Shown in pieces: positions 1 through 6,538 of a DNA stretch of 7,892 bases; the stretch's first letter is position 1; every line of letters begins with the position of its first letter. The translations under genes and the position numbers were made by a program. The notes beneath the pieces are model-generated. The model had not been told where the DNA came from and searched no databases. It saw nothing but the letters and a program-made list of their open reading frames with translations. Origin of the DNA: SZUA-430 sp964647355 (lineage in GTDB: Bacteria > Pseudomonadota > Alphaproteobacteria > Micropepsales > Micropepsaceae); NCBI GenBank assembly GCA_964647355.1, contig CAZYGK010000139.1, positions 1 to 7,892 on the forward strand. The letters are read 5' to 3'.

Positions 1-12
1 TCGAGTCGCAGA

Positions 13-49
13 AAGAGCGCGGATAGATTTGATAGACGACCGCGCTCTT
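13..49 (-). terminator. Possible terminator hairpin after clpP
   Basis: A perfect 10-bp inverted repeat (bases 13-22 against 40-49, AAGAGCGCGG/CCGCGCTCTT) flanks a 17-base loop. It begins 12 bases past the stop codon of the minus-strand clpP gene. Read in that direction, the descending arm ends in CTCTTTCTGCG, so there is only a short, broken run of T. The stem and its position fit a transcription terminator, but the weak U-tract makes it either a weak intrinsic terminator or a 3'-stabilising stem. Confidence 0.42.
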
Positions 50-60
50 CCACCATGCGC

Positions 61-663
61 TCACGCTTGGTCGACGCGCTCAATTATGCGGCCGACGAGG
101 CCGTACGCTTTCGCTTCCTCGGCCGACATCCAGAAGTTCCGGTCGGTGTCGTCTTTGACCTTCGAGAGCGGCTGGCCGGTTTCGTCCGCGATCGTGCGGT
201 TGATGCGGTCTTGCGCTTTGAGGATTTCCTGAGCTTCGATTTCGATGTCGCTGGCCGTGCCGCGCATGCCGCCCAAGGGCTGGTGGATCATGAAGCGGCA
301 GTTCGGCATCGAGAAGCGGCGCGCGCGGTCGGCGGCGAGGAAGATGTGCGTGCCGGCGGAGGCGACCCAGCCGGTGCCGATCGTCTTCACCTTGGGACGC
401 AGCGCCTTGATCATGTCGTGGATCGTGTCGCCCGACTCCACGTGACCGCCCGGCGAGTTGATGATGATCTTGATGTCCTTGTTCGGGTCCTCGGTCGAGA
501 GCGCGATCAGGTGCGCGGTCACGCGCTCGGCCATCTTCATGTCGACTTCGCCGAAGATGAGGACCGTGCGCGCCTTATAGAGCGCCTGCGAGATGGCCGT
601 GAACGGCGGCGGCTCTGGCGTCTTGGACTCTTCTTCTTTGTCGAGGCGGAACCGCGAAATCAT
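61..663 (-). CDS. clpP: ClpP-family serine peptidase (ATP-dependent Clp protease proteolytic subunit, paralogue type)
   Basis: This 200-residue protein belongs to the family of cytoplasmic serine peptidases that form barrel-shaped rings and degrade proteins unfolded by ClpX or ClpA. The full ClpP fold is present. The INSPGGHVESG segment at about 68-78 is the oxyanion-hole region. The nucleophile is Ser102 in VASAG, the catalytic His127 lies in MIHQPLGG, and the likely third member is Asp172 in the KDDTDRN segment. It is not the textbook ClpP: GWVASAG replaces the usual GQAASMGA, and the N-terminus is short, charged and proline-rich (DKEEESKTPEPPP) instead of a propeptide plus axial-loop sequence. 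This matches the second ClpP group common in alphaproteobacteria. The ATG at 663 has an AAGGA ribosome site about 8 bases upstream. No Clp ATPase gene lies nearby, so the partner is unknown. The gene follows cobB and the small gene on the same strand after a 78-base gap. Confidence 0.93.
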   Translation of the reverse strand: MISRFRLDKEEESKTPEPPPFTAISQALYKARTVLIFGEVDMKMAERVTAHLIALSTEDPNKDIKIIINSPGGHVESGDTIHDMIKALRPKVKTIGTGWVASAGTHIFLAADRARRFSMPNCRFMIHQPLGGMRGTASDIEIEAQEILKAQDRINRTIADETGQPLSKVKDDTDRNFWMSAEEAKAYGLVGRIIERVDQA

Positions 664-723
664 GGGATTTTCCTTAGGTATAGGGGATTCGAGGATGGGT
701 TTAGCACCCCCGTCGGACCGGCG

Positions 724-755
724 CCAAGCCTGTCACGTTCCTTAGGAAGGCTTGG
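724..755 (-). other. Hairpin enclosing the stop codon of the small gene
   Basis: On the minus strand this reads as nested inverted repeats. An outer 7-bp stem, CCAAGCC/GGCTTGG, encloses an inner TTCC/GGAA stem, with a 7-base bulge on the 3' side. The TAA stop codon (744-742) is the 3-base apical loop. No T-run follows, so it is not a typical intrinsic terminator. It could be a 3' mRNA structure or pausing element between the small gene and clpP, or simply chance. Confidence 0.3.
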
Positions 756-939
756 GCTCGCGTTTCCGACTTGCCTTGGGCTTTTTGCTCAATTTTGCCG
801 CTGCCCGCTTTGCGTCTATCCGTTTGCGCAACGCGGCGAACACCTCGCGGGCAGACACACTTGCACTGCCGTCGGCGAATGCTTCGTCGATGCGGGCCTT
901 GAGCCAGAGGTCGGCACCGGTGAGTGGCCGTTTGCTCAT
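742..939 (-). CDS. Small basic protein, possibly antitoxin-like, coupled to cobB
   Basis: This is a 65-residue protein of unestablished function. The ATG at 939-937 shares one base with the cobB stop codon (TGATG), which strongly suggests translational coupling and argues that the gene is real. An in-frame TTG one codon earlier is less likely as the start. Residues about 5-45 form an amphipathic pattern containing DLWLKARIDEAF, then REVFAALRKRIDA. From memory this resembles the short ParD/stability-determinant antitoxins, which have a W-aromatic-RA-x-V-Q-x-SLDDP segment followed by a conserved EV motif. The last 20 or so residues are rich in Lys, Arg, Ser and Pro (KLSKKPKASRKREPKPS), look disordered, and could bind nucleic acid or another acidic partner. 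No ParE/RelE-like toxin gene is seen in the window. Antitoxin ancestry is therefore only a suggestion. A sirtuin accessory peptide is another possibility. Confidence 0.68.
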   Translation of the reverse strand: MSKRPLTGADLWLKARIDEAFADGSASVSAREVFAALRKRIDAKRAAAKLSKKPKASRKREPKPS

Positions 940-1679
940 CAATTGACGCCCACGACCTTTGCCAAAGTCGGCCCAATTTCGGCGTTCACCACCAGGTCAG
1001 CCATGTGATCGAGTTCGGTCGGGTCGCGGTTGAGAATCACGAATTTCGCGCCGTTGCGTTTGGCGGCGATCGGAAGGCCAGCGGCCGGGTAGACGACGAG
1101 CGAGGAGCCGATTGCCAGACATAGGTCGCAGGCGAGGACGGCTTCGGCGGCGCGTTCCATCTCTTCCTCAGGCATCGCTTGGCCGAAGGAGATCGTCGCC
1201 GACTTCACGACGCCGCGACACTCGCGGCAAACCGGCGGTTCGCCCGTCGATGTGAAAACCGGCTCGATGTCGTCAAACTCGTGCCGCAGGCCGCAGGACA
1301 AGCACTTGGCGTAGGTCGAGTTGCCGTGAACTTCCACGACCTTGGCGGCGGGAACGCCGGCCGCTTGATGCAGGCCGTCCACGTTTTGGGTGATGACGTG
1401 GGAGACTTTGCCGAGCTCCACCAACTTTGCGACCGCGCGGTGGCCTGCGTTCGGTTGGGCGTTCTTGAGCATGCCGCGGCCGTTGAACAGCCTTGTCCAG
1501 GCTTCGATCCGAGCGTCGCGCGAGCGGACAAATTCGTCGAAATAGATCATGCGGTGCTTCGACCATATGCCGCCGGGGCTCCGGAAATCGGGGATGCCCG
1601 ATTCGGTCGAGATGCCGGCGCCGGTGAACACGACGGCGCGTTCCGAGGCTTCGATAAGTTTCTTCAGATCGTCCAACAT
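939..1679 (-). CDS. cobB: Sir2-family NAD-dependent protein deacylase (sirtuin)
   Basis: A 246-residue sirtuin that removes acyl groups from protein lysines, consuming NAD+ and releasing nicotinamide and O-acyl-ADP-ribose. All family motifs are visible: GAGIS at 20-24 and GIPDFRS at 28-34 (NAD pocket), TQNVD at 97-101, catalytic His118 in EVHGN, a zinc site from two CxxC pairs (Cys126/129 and Cys151/154), then GSSL at 191-194 and NRDP at 217-220. The Tyr-x-x-Arg pair that marks desuccinylases such as SIRT5 and E. coli CobB is not evident after the DFR motif, where an AWTRLF stretch occupies the region. Deacetylation is therefore more likely than desuccinylation. The ATG at 1679 is chosen because the protein then starts directly at the Rossmann fold. 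The open frame continues to 1790, but that extension would run past the divergent antiporter start and has no family resemblance. No clear ribosome site precedes the chosen ATG. The stop overlaps the next small gene. Confidence 0.94.
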   Translation of the reverse strand: MLDDLKKLIEASERAVVFTGAGISTESGIPDFRSPGGIWSKHRMIYFDEFVRSRDARIEAWTRLFNGRGMLKNAQPNAGHRAVAKLVELGKVSHVITQNVDGLHQAAGVPAAKVVEVHGNSTYAKCLSCGLRHEFDDIEPVFTSTGEPPVCRECRGVVKSATISFGQAMPEEEMERAAEAVLACDLCLAIGSSLVVYPAAGLPIAAKRNGAKFVILNRDPTELDHMADLVVNAEIGPTLAKVVGVN

Positions 1680-1758
1680 GGCGCCAGCATGGCATGGGCC
1701 CCGCACGTTGACAAAAGGTCCGCTCGACGCGACGCGCCCTTTCACATAGACCACATAT
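1680..1758. promoter_or_regulatory. Divergent intergenic region between cobB and the antiporter gene
   Basis: These 79 bases must hold the promoters for both divergent genes. A perfect TTGACA lies at 1708-1713 on the plus strand, but no matching -10 element follows at a normal distance. A CACATA direct repeat (1743-1748 and 1752-1757) sits immediately before the antiporter ATG, and no Shine-Dalgarno sequence is visible there. CATAGA (1745-1750) could be a -10 element giving a nearly leaderless transcript. No individual promoter is assigned with confidence. Confidence 0.4.
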
Positions 1759-3561
1759 ATGGCCGCTTCCGCCGACATTTCGCAATTCAAGGATGCGCTG
1801 ATCGTGTTGAGCGCCGCGGCGGTCGTCGTGCCGGTGTTTCATTCGCTGCGCCTCAGTCCGGTCTTGGGCTACGTCCTGATCGGCATGGTGGTAGGGCCGT
1901 TCGGCCTCGGCGCGTTGGCGCCAGACGTCGCTTGGCTTTCGTACCTGACGATTGACGAAAAGGCGGGCATATCGCGCGTTGCCGAGTTCGGCGTCGTTCT
2001 GCTGCTCTTTATGATCGGCTTGGAGCTTTCGCTCGAGCGATTGCAGCTCATGCGCCGCCTTGTGTTCGGCCTTGGCAGCGTGCAATTGGGCGCAAGCGCA
2101 CTGGCCATCGGTGGCGTCGCGTACATGGCGACCGGCAACGGCACAGTCGCCGCTGTGATCGGTCTTGCTCTTGCAATGTCGTCCACGGCCATCGTCACGC
2201 AGGTATTGGCCGAGCGGAAACAGCTCGCCGCGCCGTGGGGCCGCGCGAGCTTTGCCGTGTTGCTGTTTCAGGATATTGCGGTCGTTCCGGTGTTGTTTGC
2301 GGTGAGCGTTCTCGGTGCGGGCGGCCAAGGGTCGCTGTTCGTTCAGCTCGGGTTCGCACTCCTGCAGGCGACCCTCACCGTCGTTGCCGTGTTCGTCGGC
2401 GGACGCTTGATCCTGCGCCCGCTGTTTCGACGGGTCGCACTGACCGACAGTCCCGAACTCTTTATGGCGGCATGTCTGCTCGTCATCATCGCGACCGGGC
2501 TTGCGACGTCGGCAGCGGGGCTCTCCATGGCGATGGGCGCGTTGATCGCGGGCCTGCTGCTCGCGGAAACGGAGTACCGCCGGCAGATCGAAGTGATGAT
2601 CGAGCCGTTCAAAGGGCTTCTGGTCGGCGTCTTCTTGATCACGGTCGGCATGAGCGTCGACTTGGCCCGTATCGTCGCCGAGCCCGTTGCTATCGCGGCC
2701 GCGGGTGCGGGTCTCATCGCGGCCAAGGCGCTCATTGTGGCGCTTGCGGCGCCGTTGTTCGGGCTGACGACCGCGCAAGGCGTGCGCAGCGGCCTCGTGC
2801 TGGGGCCTGGCAGCGAATTCTCGTTCGTGATCTTGGCGCTGGCTTCGACAACGGGGCTTGTCGACGAGGCAACGGTTTCGTTCTTGCTGATCGTGGCCGC
2901 ACTGACGATGGCGCTCATTCCGCCGCTGCAGACGCTCGGCAAAACGCTTGAGAAGCAGCTGAGCCCGGTTGCGGCGCCCCACCCGGCCACGTTGATCCAG
3001 GTCCCCGCCGACGACGGGCCGCGCGTCATCATTGCGGGGTTCGGCCGTGTCGGGCGCATTGTTGCCGGCCTATTGAAGGAACACAACGTTCCCTTCATCG
3101 CCGTCGATGCCAATGCCGGAGCGGTCGCTCGCGCTCGCGACGAGGGGCATGACGTCTACTTCGGCGACGTGAAGCAGATCGAGTTCTTGCGGCGGTGCGG
3201 CATCGGTACGGCGCGCGCTCTCGTGCTCACGATGGATGCACCGAAAGCTGCGAGTGAGGTCGTGGGCATCGCGCGTGCGGAGCGGGCCGATTTGCAGATC
3301 ATCGTGCGGGCTCGCGACGCCGACCATGCAGGCGAACTGTACCGGCTCGGCGCGACCGACGCTGTGCCCGAGACGGTGGAGGCCAGCCTGCAACTCGGCG
3401 AGGCGGTTCTGGTGGACGTCGGCGTGCCGATGGGCCTTGCAATCGCCTCGATCCACGAGATGCGCGCCGAAATCCGCAGCGGCATCCAAGCGGCTGCGCC
3501 GGAGACGCAGGTCCGGACGCAACCCCGGCGGCGATTGCGCGACGCCAAGCCGAAGACGTAG
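1759..3561 (+). CDS. CPA2-family monovalent cation:proton antiporter, KefB/KefC-like
   Basis: This 600-residue inner-membrane protein is predicted to exchange K+ (or Na+) for H+. Residues about 10-390 form the Na+/H+ exchanger domain with some 12-13 hydrophobic segments. It carries the FMIGLEL signature (84-90) and the Gln171-Asp172 pair in LLFQDIAVVP. QD at this position is typical of Kef-type K+ efflux proteins, whereas ND or DD pairs are usual in Na+ antiporters. The IEPFKGLLVGVF segment (281-292) matches the KefC loop that contacts the regulatory domain. Residues about 421-535 are a TrkA-N/RCK Rossmann domain with GFGRVG (427-432) and an acidic Asp450 at the end of the second strand, as for NAD(H) binding. 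A basic tail ends the protein. Length is close to KefC (about 620). No KefF/KefG ancillary subunit is present, so control by glutathione adducts cannot be assumed. The downstream hydroxylase gene begins 12 bases after the stop. Confidence 0.93.
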   Translation: MAASADISQFKDALIVLSAAAVVVPVFHSLRLSPVLGYVLIGMVVGPFGLGALAPDVAWLSYLTIDEKAGISRVAEFGVVLLLFMIGLELSLERLQLMRRLVFGLGSVQLGASALAIGGVAYMATGNGTVAAVIGLALAMSSTAIVTQVLAERKQLAAPWGRASFAVLLFQDIAVVPVLFAVSVLGAGGQGSLFVQLGFALLQATLTVVAVFVGGRLILRPLFRRVALTDSPELFMAACLLVIIATGLATSAAGLSMAMGALIAGLLLAETEYRRQIEVMIEPFKGLLVGVFLITVGMSVDLARIVAEPVAIAAAGAGLIAAKALIVALAAPLFGLTTAQGVRSGLVLGPGSEFSFVILALASTTGLVDEATVSFLLIVAALTMALIPPLQTLGKTLEKQLSPVAAPHPATLIQVPADDGPRVIIAGFGRVGRIVAGLLKEHNVPFIAVDANAGAVARARDEGHDVYFGDVKQIEFLRRCGIGTARALVLTMDAPKAASEVVGIARAERADLQIIVRARDADHAGELYRLGATDAVPETVEASLQLGEAVLVDVGVPMGLAIASIHEMRAEIRSGIQAAAPETQVRTQPRRRLRDAKPKT

Positions 3562-3563
3562 GA
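3560..3563 (+). promoter_or_regulatory. Ribosome site overlapping the antiporter stop codon
   Basis: AGGA shares two bases with the TAG stop of the antiporter gene and lies 10 bases before the ATG at 3574. It is the only Shine-Dalgarno-like sequence for the hydroxylase gene. Its overlap with the stop suggests that terminating ribosomes help initiation downstream. Confidence 0.45.
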
Positions 3564-3573
3564 CTCGCACTGC

Positions 3574-4524
3574 ATGGAACTGCCCTACATCCTCACCCTG
3601 CCCCGCCTGCACGAGTTGGCGGCGCCGCTCTACCTCCTGCTGCTGCTCGGCGAGTATGTGCTCGTCCGCAACGGCGCGCTGCGCGGCCACTTCCGGCAGG
3701 AGGATACGCACACAAGCCTGATCATGGGGATTGGCAGTATTGTGGTGCCGATGCTGCTGGCGACGCTTGGCGTGGGCGTCGTCTTTTGGGCCTACGAGAA
3801 CCGCATTGCGACGATCGGATTCGCGTGGTGGGCGTTCGTGCTTTGCTTTCTGCTTGATGACCTTCGCTTCTATTGGGGCCACCGCATCCAGCATCGTTCG
3901 CGCTGGTTCTGGGCGGCGCACGTCGTTCATCACTCGAGCGAGTACTACAATCTTTCAACGGCGCTGCGTCAGCCTTGGACGGGAACGATCACGGGGCTGG
4001 TTCTGCTTGCCGCGCCGCTCGCTTGGATCGGTTTCCACCCGGCGCTCATCGCGTTTTGCGCGTCTTTGAATTTGTTCTATCAGTTCTTTCTGCACACGGA
4101 GGCCGTGGGGCGGCTGCATCCCTGGATCGAGGCGGTGTTCAACACGCCCTCGCACCATCGGGTGCACCACGCACGCAACCCGCGTTACCTCGACGCGAAC
4201 TACGCCGGGACGCTGATCATCTGGGACAAGCTGTTTGGCACTTTCGTCCCGGAGCTCGACCGGGACAAGCCGGTTTTCGGGTTGGTCAAGAACATCGAGA
4301 CATTCAACCCGATCACGGTCGCGCTCGGCGAATATTGGGGCATCGCGCGCGACGCGGTGGGCGCGAAGCGCTCGCTGCTCGATCGTATTCGCTACATCTT
4401 CGCGCCGCCGGGTTGGTGTCATGACGGGAGCCGCAAAGACTCCCGCACGATCAAGGCGGACTATCTGCGCGAGCATCCGCAAGAAGCTGGAACGGAAGGG
4501 CTTCCCGTTAGCGGCCGAGCGTGA
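3574..4524 (+). CDS. Sterol desaturase/fatty acid hydroxylase family di-iron membrane protein
   Basis: A 316-residue integral membrane oxygenase of the fatty acid hydroxylase superfamily (the C5-sterol desaturase, alkylglycerol monooxygenase and carotene hydroxylase relatives). These use a di-iron centre and O2 to hydroxylate or desaturate lipid substrates. The full histidine cluster is present: HRIQH (103-107), HVVHH (116-120), His174 in FLHTE, and HHRVHH (194-199). Hydrophobic segments at about 14-34, 50-74, 82-97, 138-157 and 158-172 would anchor it, with the histidine boxes on the cytoplasmic face. The C-terminal 80 or so residues are soluble and carry the GTFVPE and FGLVKN segments often seen in this family. 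The true substrate cannot be read from sequence, and sterol is unlikely to be the default in a bacterium. It is almost certainly cotranscribed with the antiporter. The last 17 bases overlap the convergent serine hydrolase gene. Confidence 0.9.
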   Translation: MELPYILTLPRLHELAAPLYLLLLLGEYVLVRNGALRGHFRQEDTHTSLIMGIGSIVVPMLLATLGVGVVFWAYENRIATIGFAWWAFVLCFLLDDLRFYWGHRIQHRSRWFWAAHVVHHSSEYYNLSTALRQPWTGTITGLVLLAAPLAWIGFHPALIAFCASLNLFYQFFLHTEAVGRLHPWIEAVFNTPSHHRVHHARNPRYLDANYAGTLIIWDKLFGTFVPELDRDKPVFGLVKNIETFNPITVALGEYWGIARDAVGAKRSLLDRIRYIFAPPGWCHDGSRKDSRTIKADYLREHPQEAGTEGLPVSGRA

Positions 4525-6538
4525 ACGGGTGCAAGCCCCACTGCCAGGCGAAGGCAAGGAAGATCAACACCGCGATCGTCACGATGCCGTAGCCGATTTG
4601 TGCGAGGCGCGCCTTCGTGCCGTCGCCGAAGCCGCCAATGCTCCATATCGCCATCGGAATCGCGAGCAGCGCAATGACAACGGGCGTCGCGAGCAGCGCC
4701 GTCAGCAGCGGCGTCGGCCCGTGTAGAACGGCGAGCGGCGGGTTTTGCTCAAGCAGCACCGCCATGACGACAAGAGCGGTCAGCATCAGACCGGCTGCGG
4801 CGAACGCCGCGACGCGCGCCCACGGTTTGAGGACCGCCTGAGGTTCTCCCAGCACCAGGCGGCCGATGGAACCGGTCAGTATGTTCCAGAGCGTGACAAC
4901 AGAGACGAGGACAACAAGGCCCAGCGCCGCCGACCAGATCGACCATTCGTCCGAACCGGCGACGCGGTCGAAGACATCCATGCCGATCGCAAGCCTGTTC
5001 GGCTGGCCCTGCACCGCGGCGGCCTTCATCTGAAAGTCGGGGTTGATCCAGGTGCCGTCTGCGCGCGGCTCGAAGACGAGATCGCGGCCGGTGGACGGCC
5101 ACTGCACCATCAATCTTCCCTCGCCCGGCGCCGTGACCAGCATTTGCGACGCGGCCGCCGCCATCACGGTGAAGTCCGAGCGAGCGCGGCGCACGGCCAT
5201 GTAGGTGCCGGCCAGACTTTGCGCACGCGCCTCGGCGTCCGCAGGCGGTTCCGCGGCAGGCGCGCCGGCGTGCGGCCACAGTGCGTCGAACAAGGACTTG
5301 CGCAACGAGGCGCTGGCGGCGAAGTGGCAATCGGCGTTGTAGACGACGAAGAAGCCGCTCTTCGTGTCGGGCGACAATACGAGCTGGGCGCAATAGCCCA
5401 TCCACGCGCCGTCGTGCCCGATCCAGCGGATGCCGTTGCGGTGGCCTTCCATGAAGCCATAGGCAAAGCCGTCGAGGCCCTCGGCTTGCGCGAAGTGCTG
5501 CGCGTGCATGCGCTCGATCGAGGCTTCGGATAGCAAGTGCTCGTCGTCGCCGTAGACGCCCTTGTTCAGGTGCACGAGCATGAACTTCGCCATGTCGGCT
5601 GCGGTCGTGATCAGGTCACCCGCTGGCGCACCTTGAACGCGGTCAAGTTCGCCGCGCTTGAAGCCGCCTTCTTCACCACCCTTGAAGTAGGGAACAGCGA
5701 TGTCTTGCGGTGTCGGATAGGGAATGCCGAAGGACGAGGCCTCCATGCCGAGTGGCGTGAAGATGTAGCTGCCGATATAGGTCGAGAACGCTTCGCCCGA
5801 TACGTTTTCGACGACGTACCCCGCCAGCGCCAGCGCGTGGTTCGAATAGGCTATTGTCTTGCCGGGTGGTAGAACGCGCGGCGGCATGGTTTGGGCCAGG
5901 TACTCCGCCAACGGCAAGGGAGCGCTTGCGAGCGGCGTGCTGAGGCCGAGGTAGCGGTCGTCGAAGCCGGCGGTATGCGTGAGGATGTTCGCAAGCGTCA
6001 CCGGTTCGGCGTAGTTCGACGGGATCTTGAACGCGTGCAGATATGTGTTCACGTCTGCGTTGAGGTCAGCCTTGCCCTGCTCGACGACCTGCATCACTGC
6101 GGTTGCGGTGAGCAGTTTCGAGATCGACGCGACTCGGAAGCGAGTGCGATCTGGATCGACCGGTGTTCGCGCGCGGATGTCCGCAAACCCGTAGCCACCC
6201 TTCAGTGCGACCTTGCCGTCTTGAATGATCAGGATCGCCGCGCCCGGAAACTCGCCGGCGGCGATCAGGCCCGACATCATGCCGTCGATGTAGCTTTTGA
6301 GGTTCGCCACGCCTGGCGGAAGGTTGGCGTTCGCTTCGGCGGCAGCCGCGGCCTCACGGTCGAACGTCCCGGAGGGAAGCTCCACGGTGCTTTGGCCGGC
6401 GATCGGTCCGCTTTCGCTGCGCGGTGGCGGCTCCAAAACGGCTCCACCAAAGCCGCCGGATTCATCCGACGGCTGCGCGGACGCCGCGCCTATGCAGGCT
6501 GCGGCCATCAAGCAGAGTATGAGAAAACGCCAACGCAT
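4508..6538 (-). CDS. Exported serine hydrolase (class C beta-lactamase/PBP fold) with C-terminal four-helix membrane domain
   Basis: A 676-residue protein. Residues 1-22 look like a signal peptide (MRWRFLILCLMAAA, cleavage probably after ASA). A low-complexity linker (23-75) leads into the Beta-lactamase/serine hydrolase domain at about 80-420. The catalytic motifs are intact: SISK (138-141, Ser138 nucleophile), YSN (231-233) and HDG (375-377). LAGTY (442-446) opens a small beta-rich domain to about 525, of the type often attached to such hydrolases. Four hydrophobic helices then follow at about 534-555, 573-596, 609-633 and 647-668. The catalytic part should therefore face the periplasm, tethered to the inner membrane. 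The family includes D-amino acid peptidases, carboxypeptidases and esterases, and sequence alone does not choose among them. HxG in place of KTG favours the esterase/peptidase branch over a true beta-lactamase. The ATG at 6538 has only a weak AGGG upstream. The 3' end overlaps the hydroxylase gene by 17 bases. Confidence 0.92.
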   Translation of the reverse strand: MRWRFLILCLMAAACIGAASAQPSDESGGFGGAVLEPPPRSESGPIAGQSTVELPSGTFDREAAAAAEANANLPPGVANLKSYIDGMMSGLIAAGEFPGAAILIIQDGKVALKGGYGFADIRARTPVDPDRTRFRVASISKLLTATAVMQVVEQGKADLNADVNTYLHAFKIPSNYAEPVTLANILTHTAGFDDRYLGLSTPLASAPLPLAEYLAQTMPPRVLPPGKTIAYSNHALALAGYVVENVSGEAFSTYIGSYIFTPLGMEASSFGIPYPTPQDIAVPYFKGGEEGGFKRGELDRVQGAPAGDLITTAADMAKFMLVHLNKGVYGDDEHLLSEASIERMHAQHFAQAEGLDGFAYGFMEGHRNGIRWIGHDGAWMGYCAQLVLSPDTKSGFFVVYNADCHFAASASLRKSLFDALWPHAGAPAAEPPADAEARAQSLAGTYMAVRRARSDFTVMAAAASQMLVTAPGEGRLMVQWPSTGRDLVFEPRADGTWINPDFQMKAAAVQGQPNRLAIGMDVFDRVAGSDEWSIWSAALGLVVLVSVVTLWNILTGSIGRLVLGEPQAVLKPWARVAAFAAAGLMLTALVVMAVLLEQNPPLAVLHGPTPLLTALLATPVVIALLAIPMAIWSIGGFGDGTKARLAQIGYGIVTIAVLIFLAFAWQWGLHPFTLGR

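Noticed and set aside
55..1008. A 317-codon plus-strand open frame across clpP, the small gene and the end of cobB
   Set aside because: It is antisense to clear ClpP and sirtuin coding sequence, and its translation is low-complexity and resembles no domain.
1664..1690. An 8-codon upstream frame (MLAPCWTI) overlapping the cobB start
   Set aside because: There is no ribosome site, and short out-of-frame ATGs are expected by chance in this sequence.
1708..1713. Perfect TTGACA as a promoter -35 element for the antiporter gene
   Set aside because: No acceptable -10 element follows at 10-14 or 16-18 bases, so a full promoter cannot be supported.
1273..2982. A 569-codon open frame on the minus strand antisense to the antiporter and reaching into cobB
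   Set aside because: It is a shadow of GC-rich codon use: very rich in Arg, His, Gln and Asp, no family resemblance, and it runs across two well-supported genes.
3070..3933. A 287-codon minus-strand open frame opposite the antiporter and hydroxylase genes
   Set aside because: It spans the boundary of two recognised genes on the other strand, is Arg/His/Asp-rich and has no recognisable motif.
4508..6538. Antibiotic-resistance beta-lactamase
   Set aside because: The HDG third motif, the large linker and the membrane domain point to a general serine hydrolase. The class C-type resistance signature with KTG is absent.
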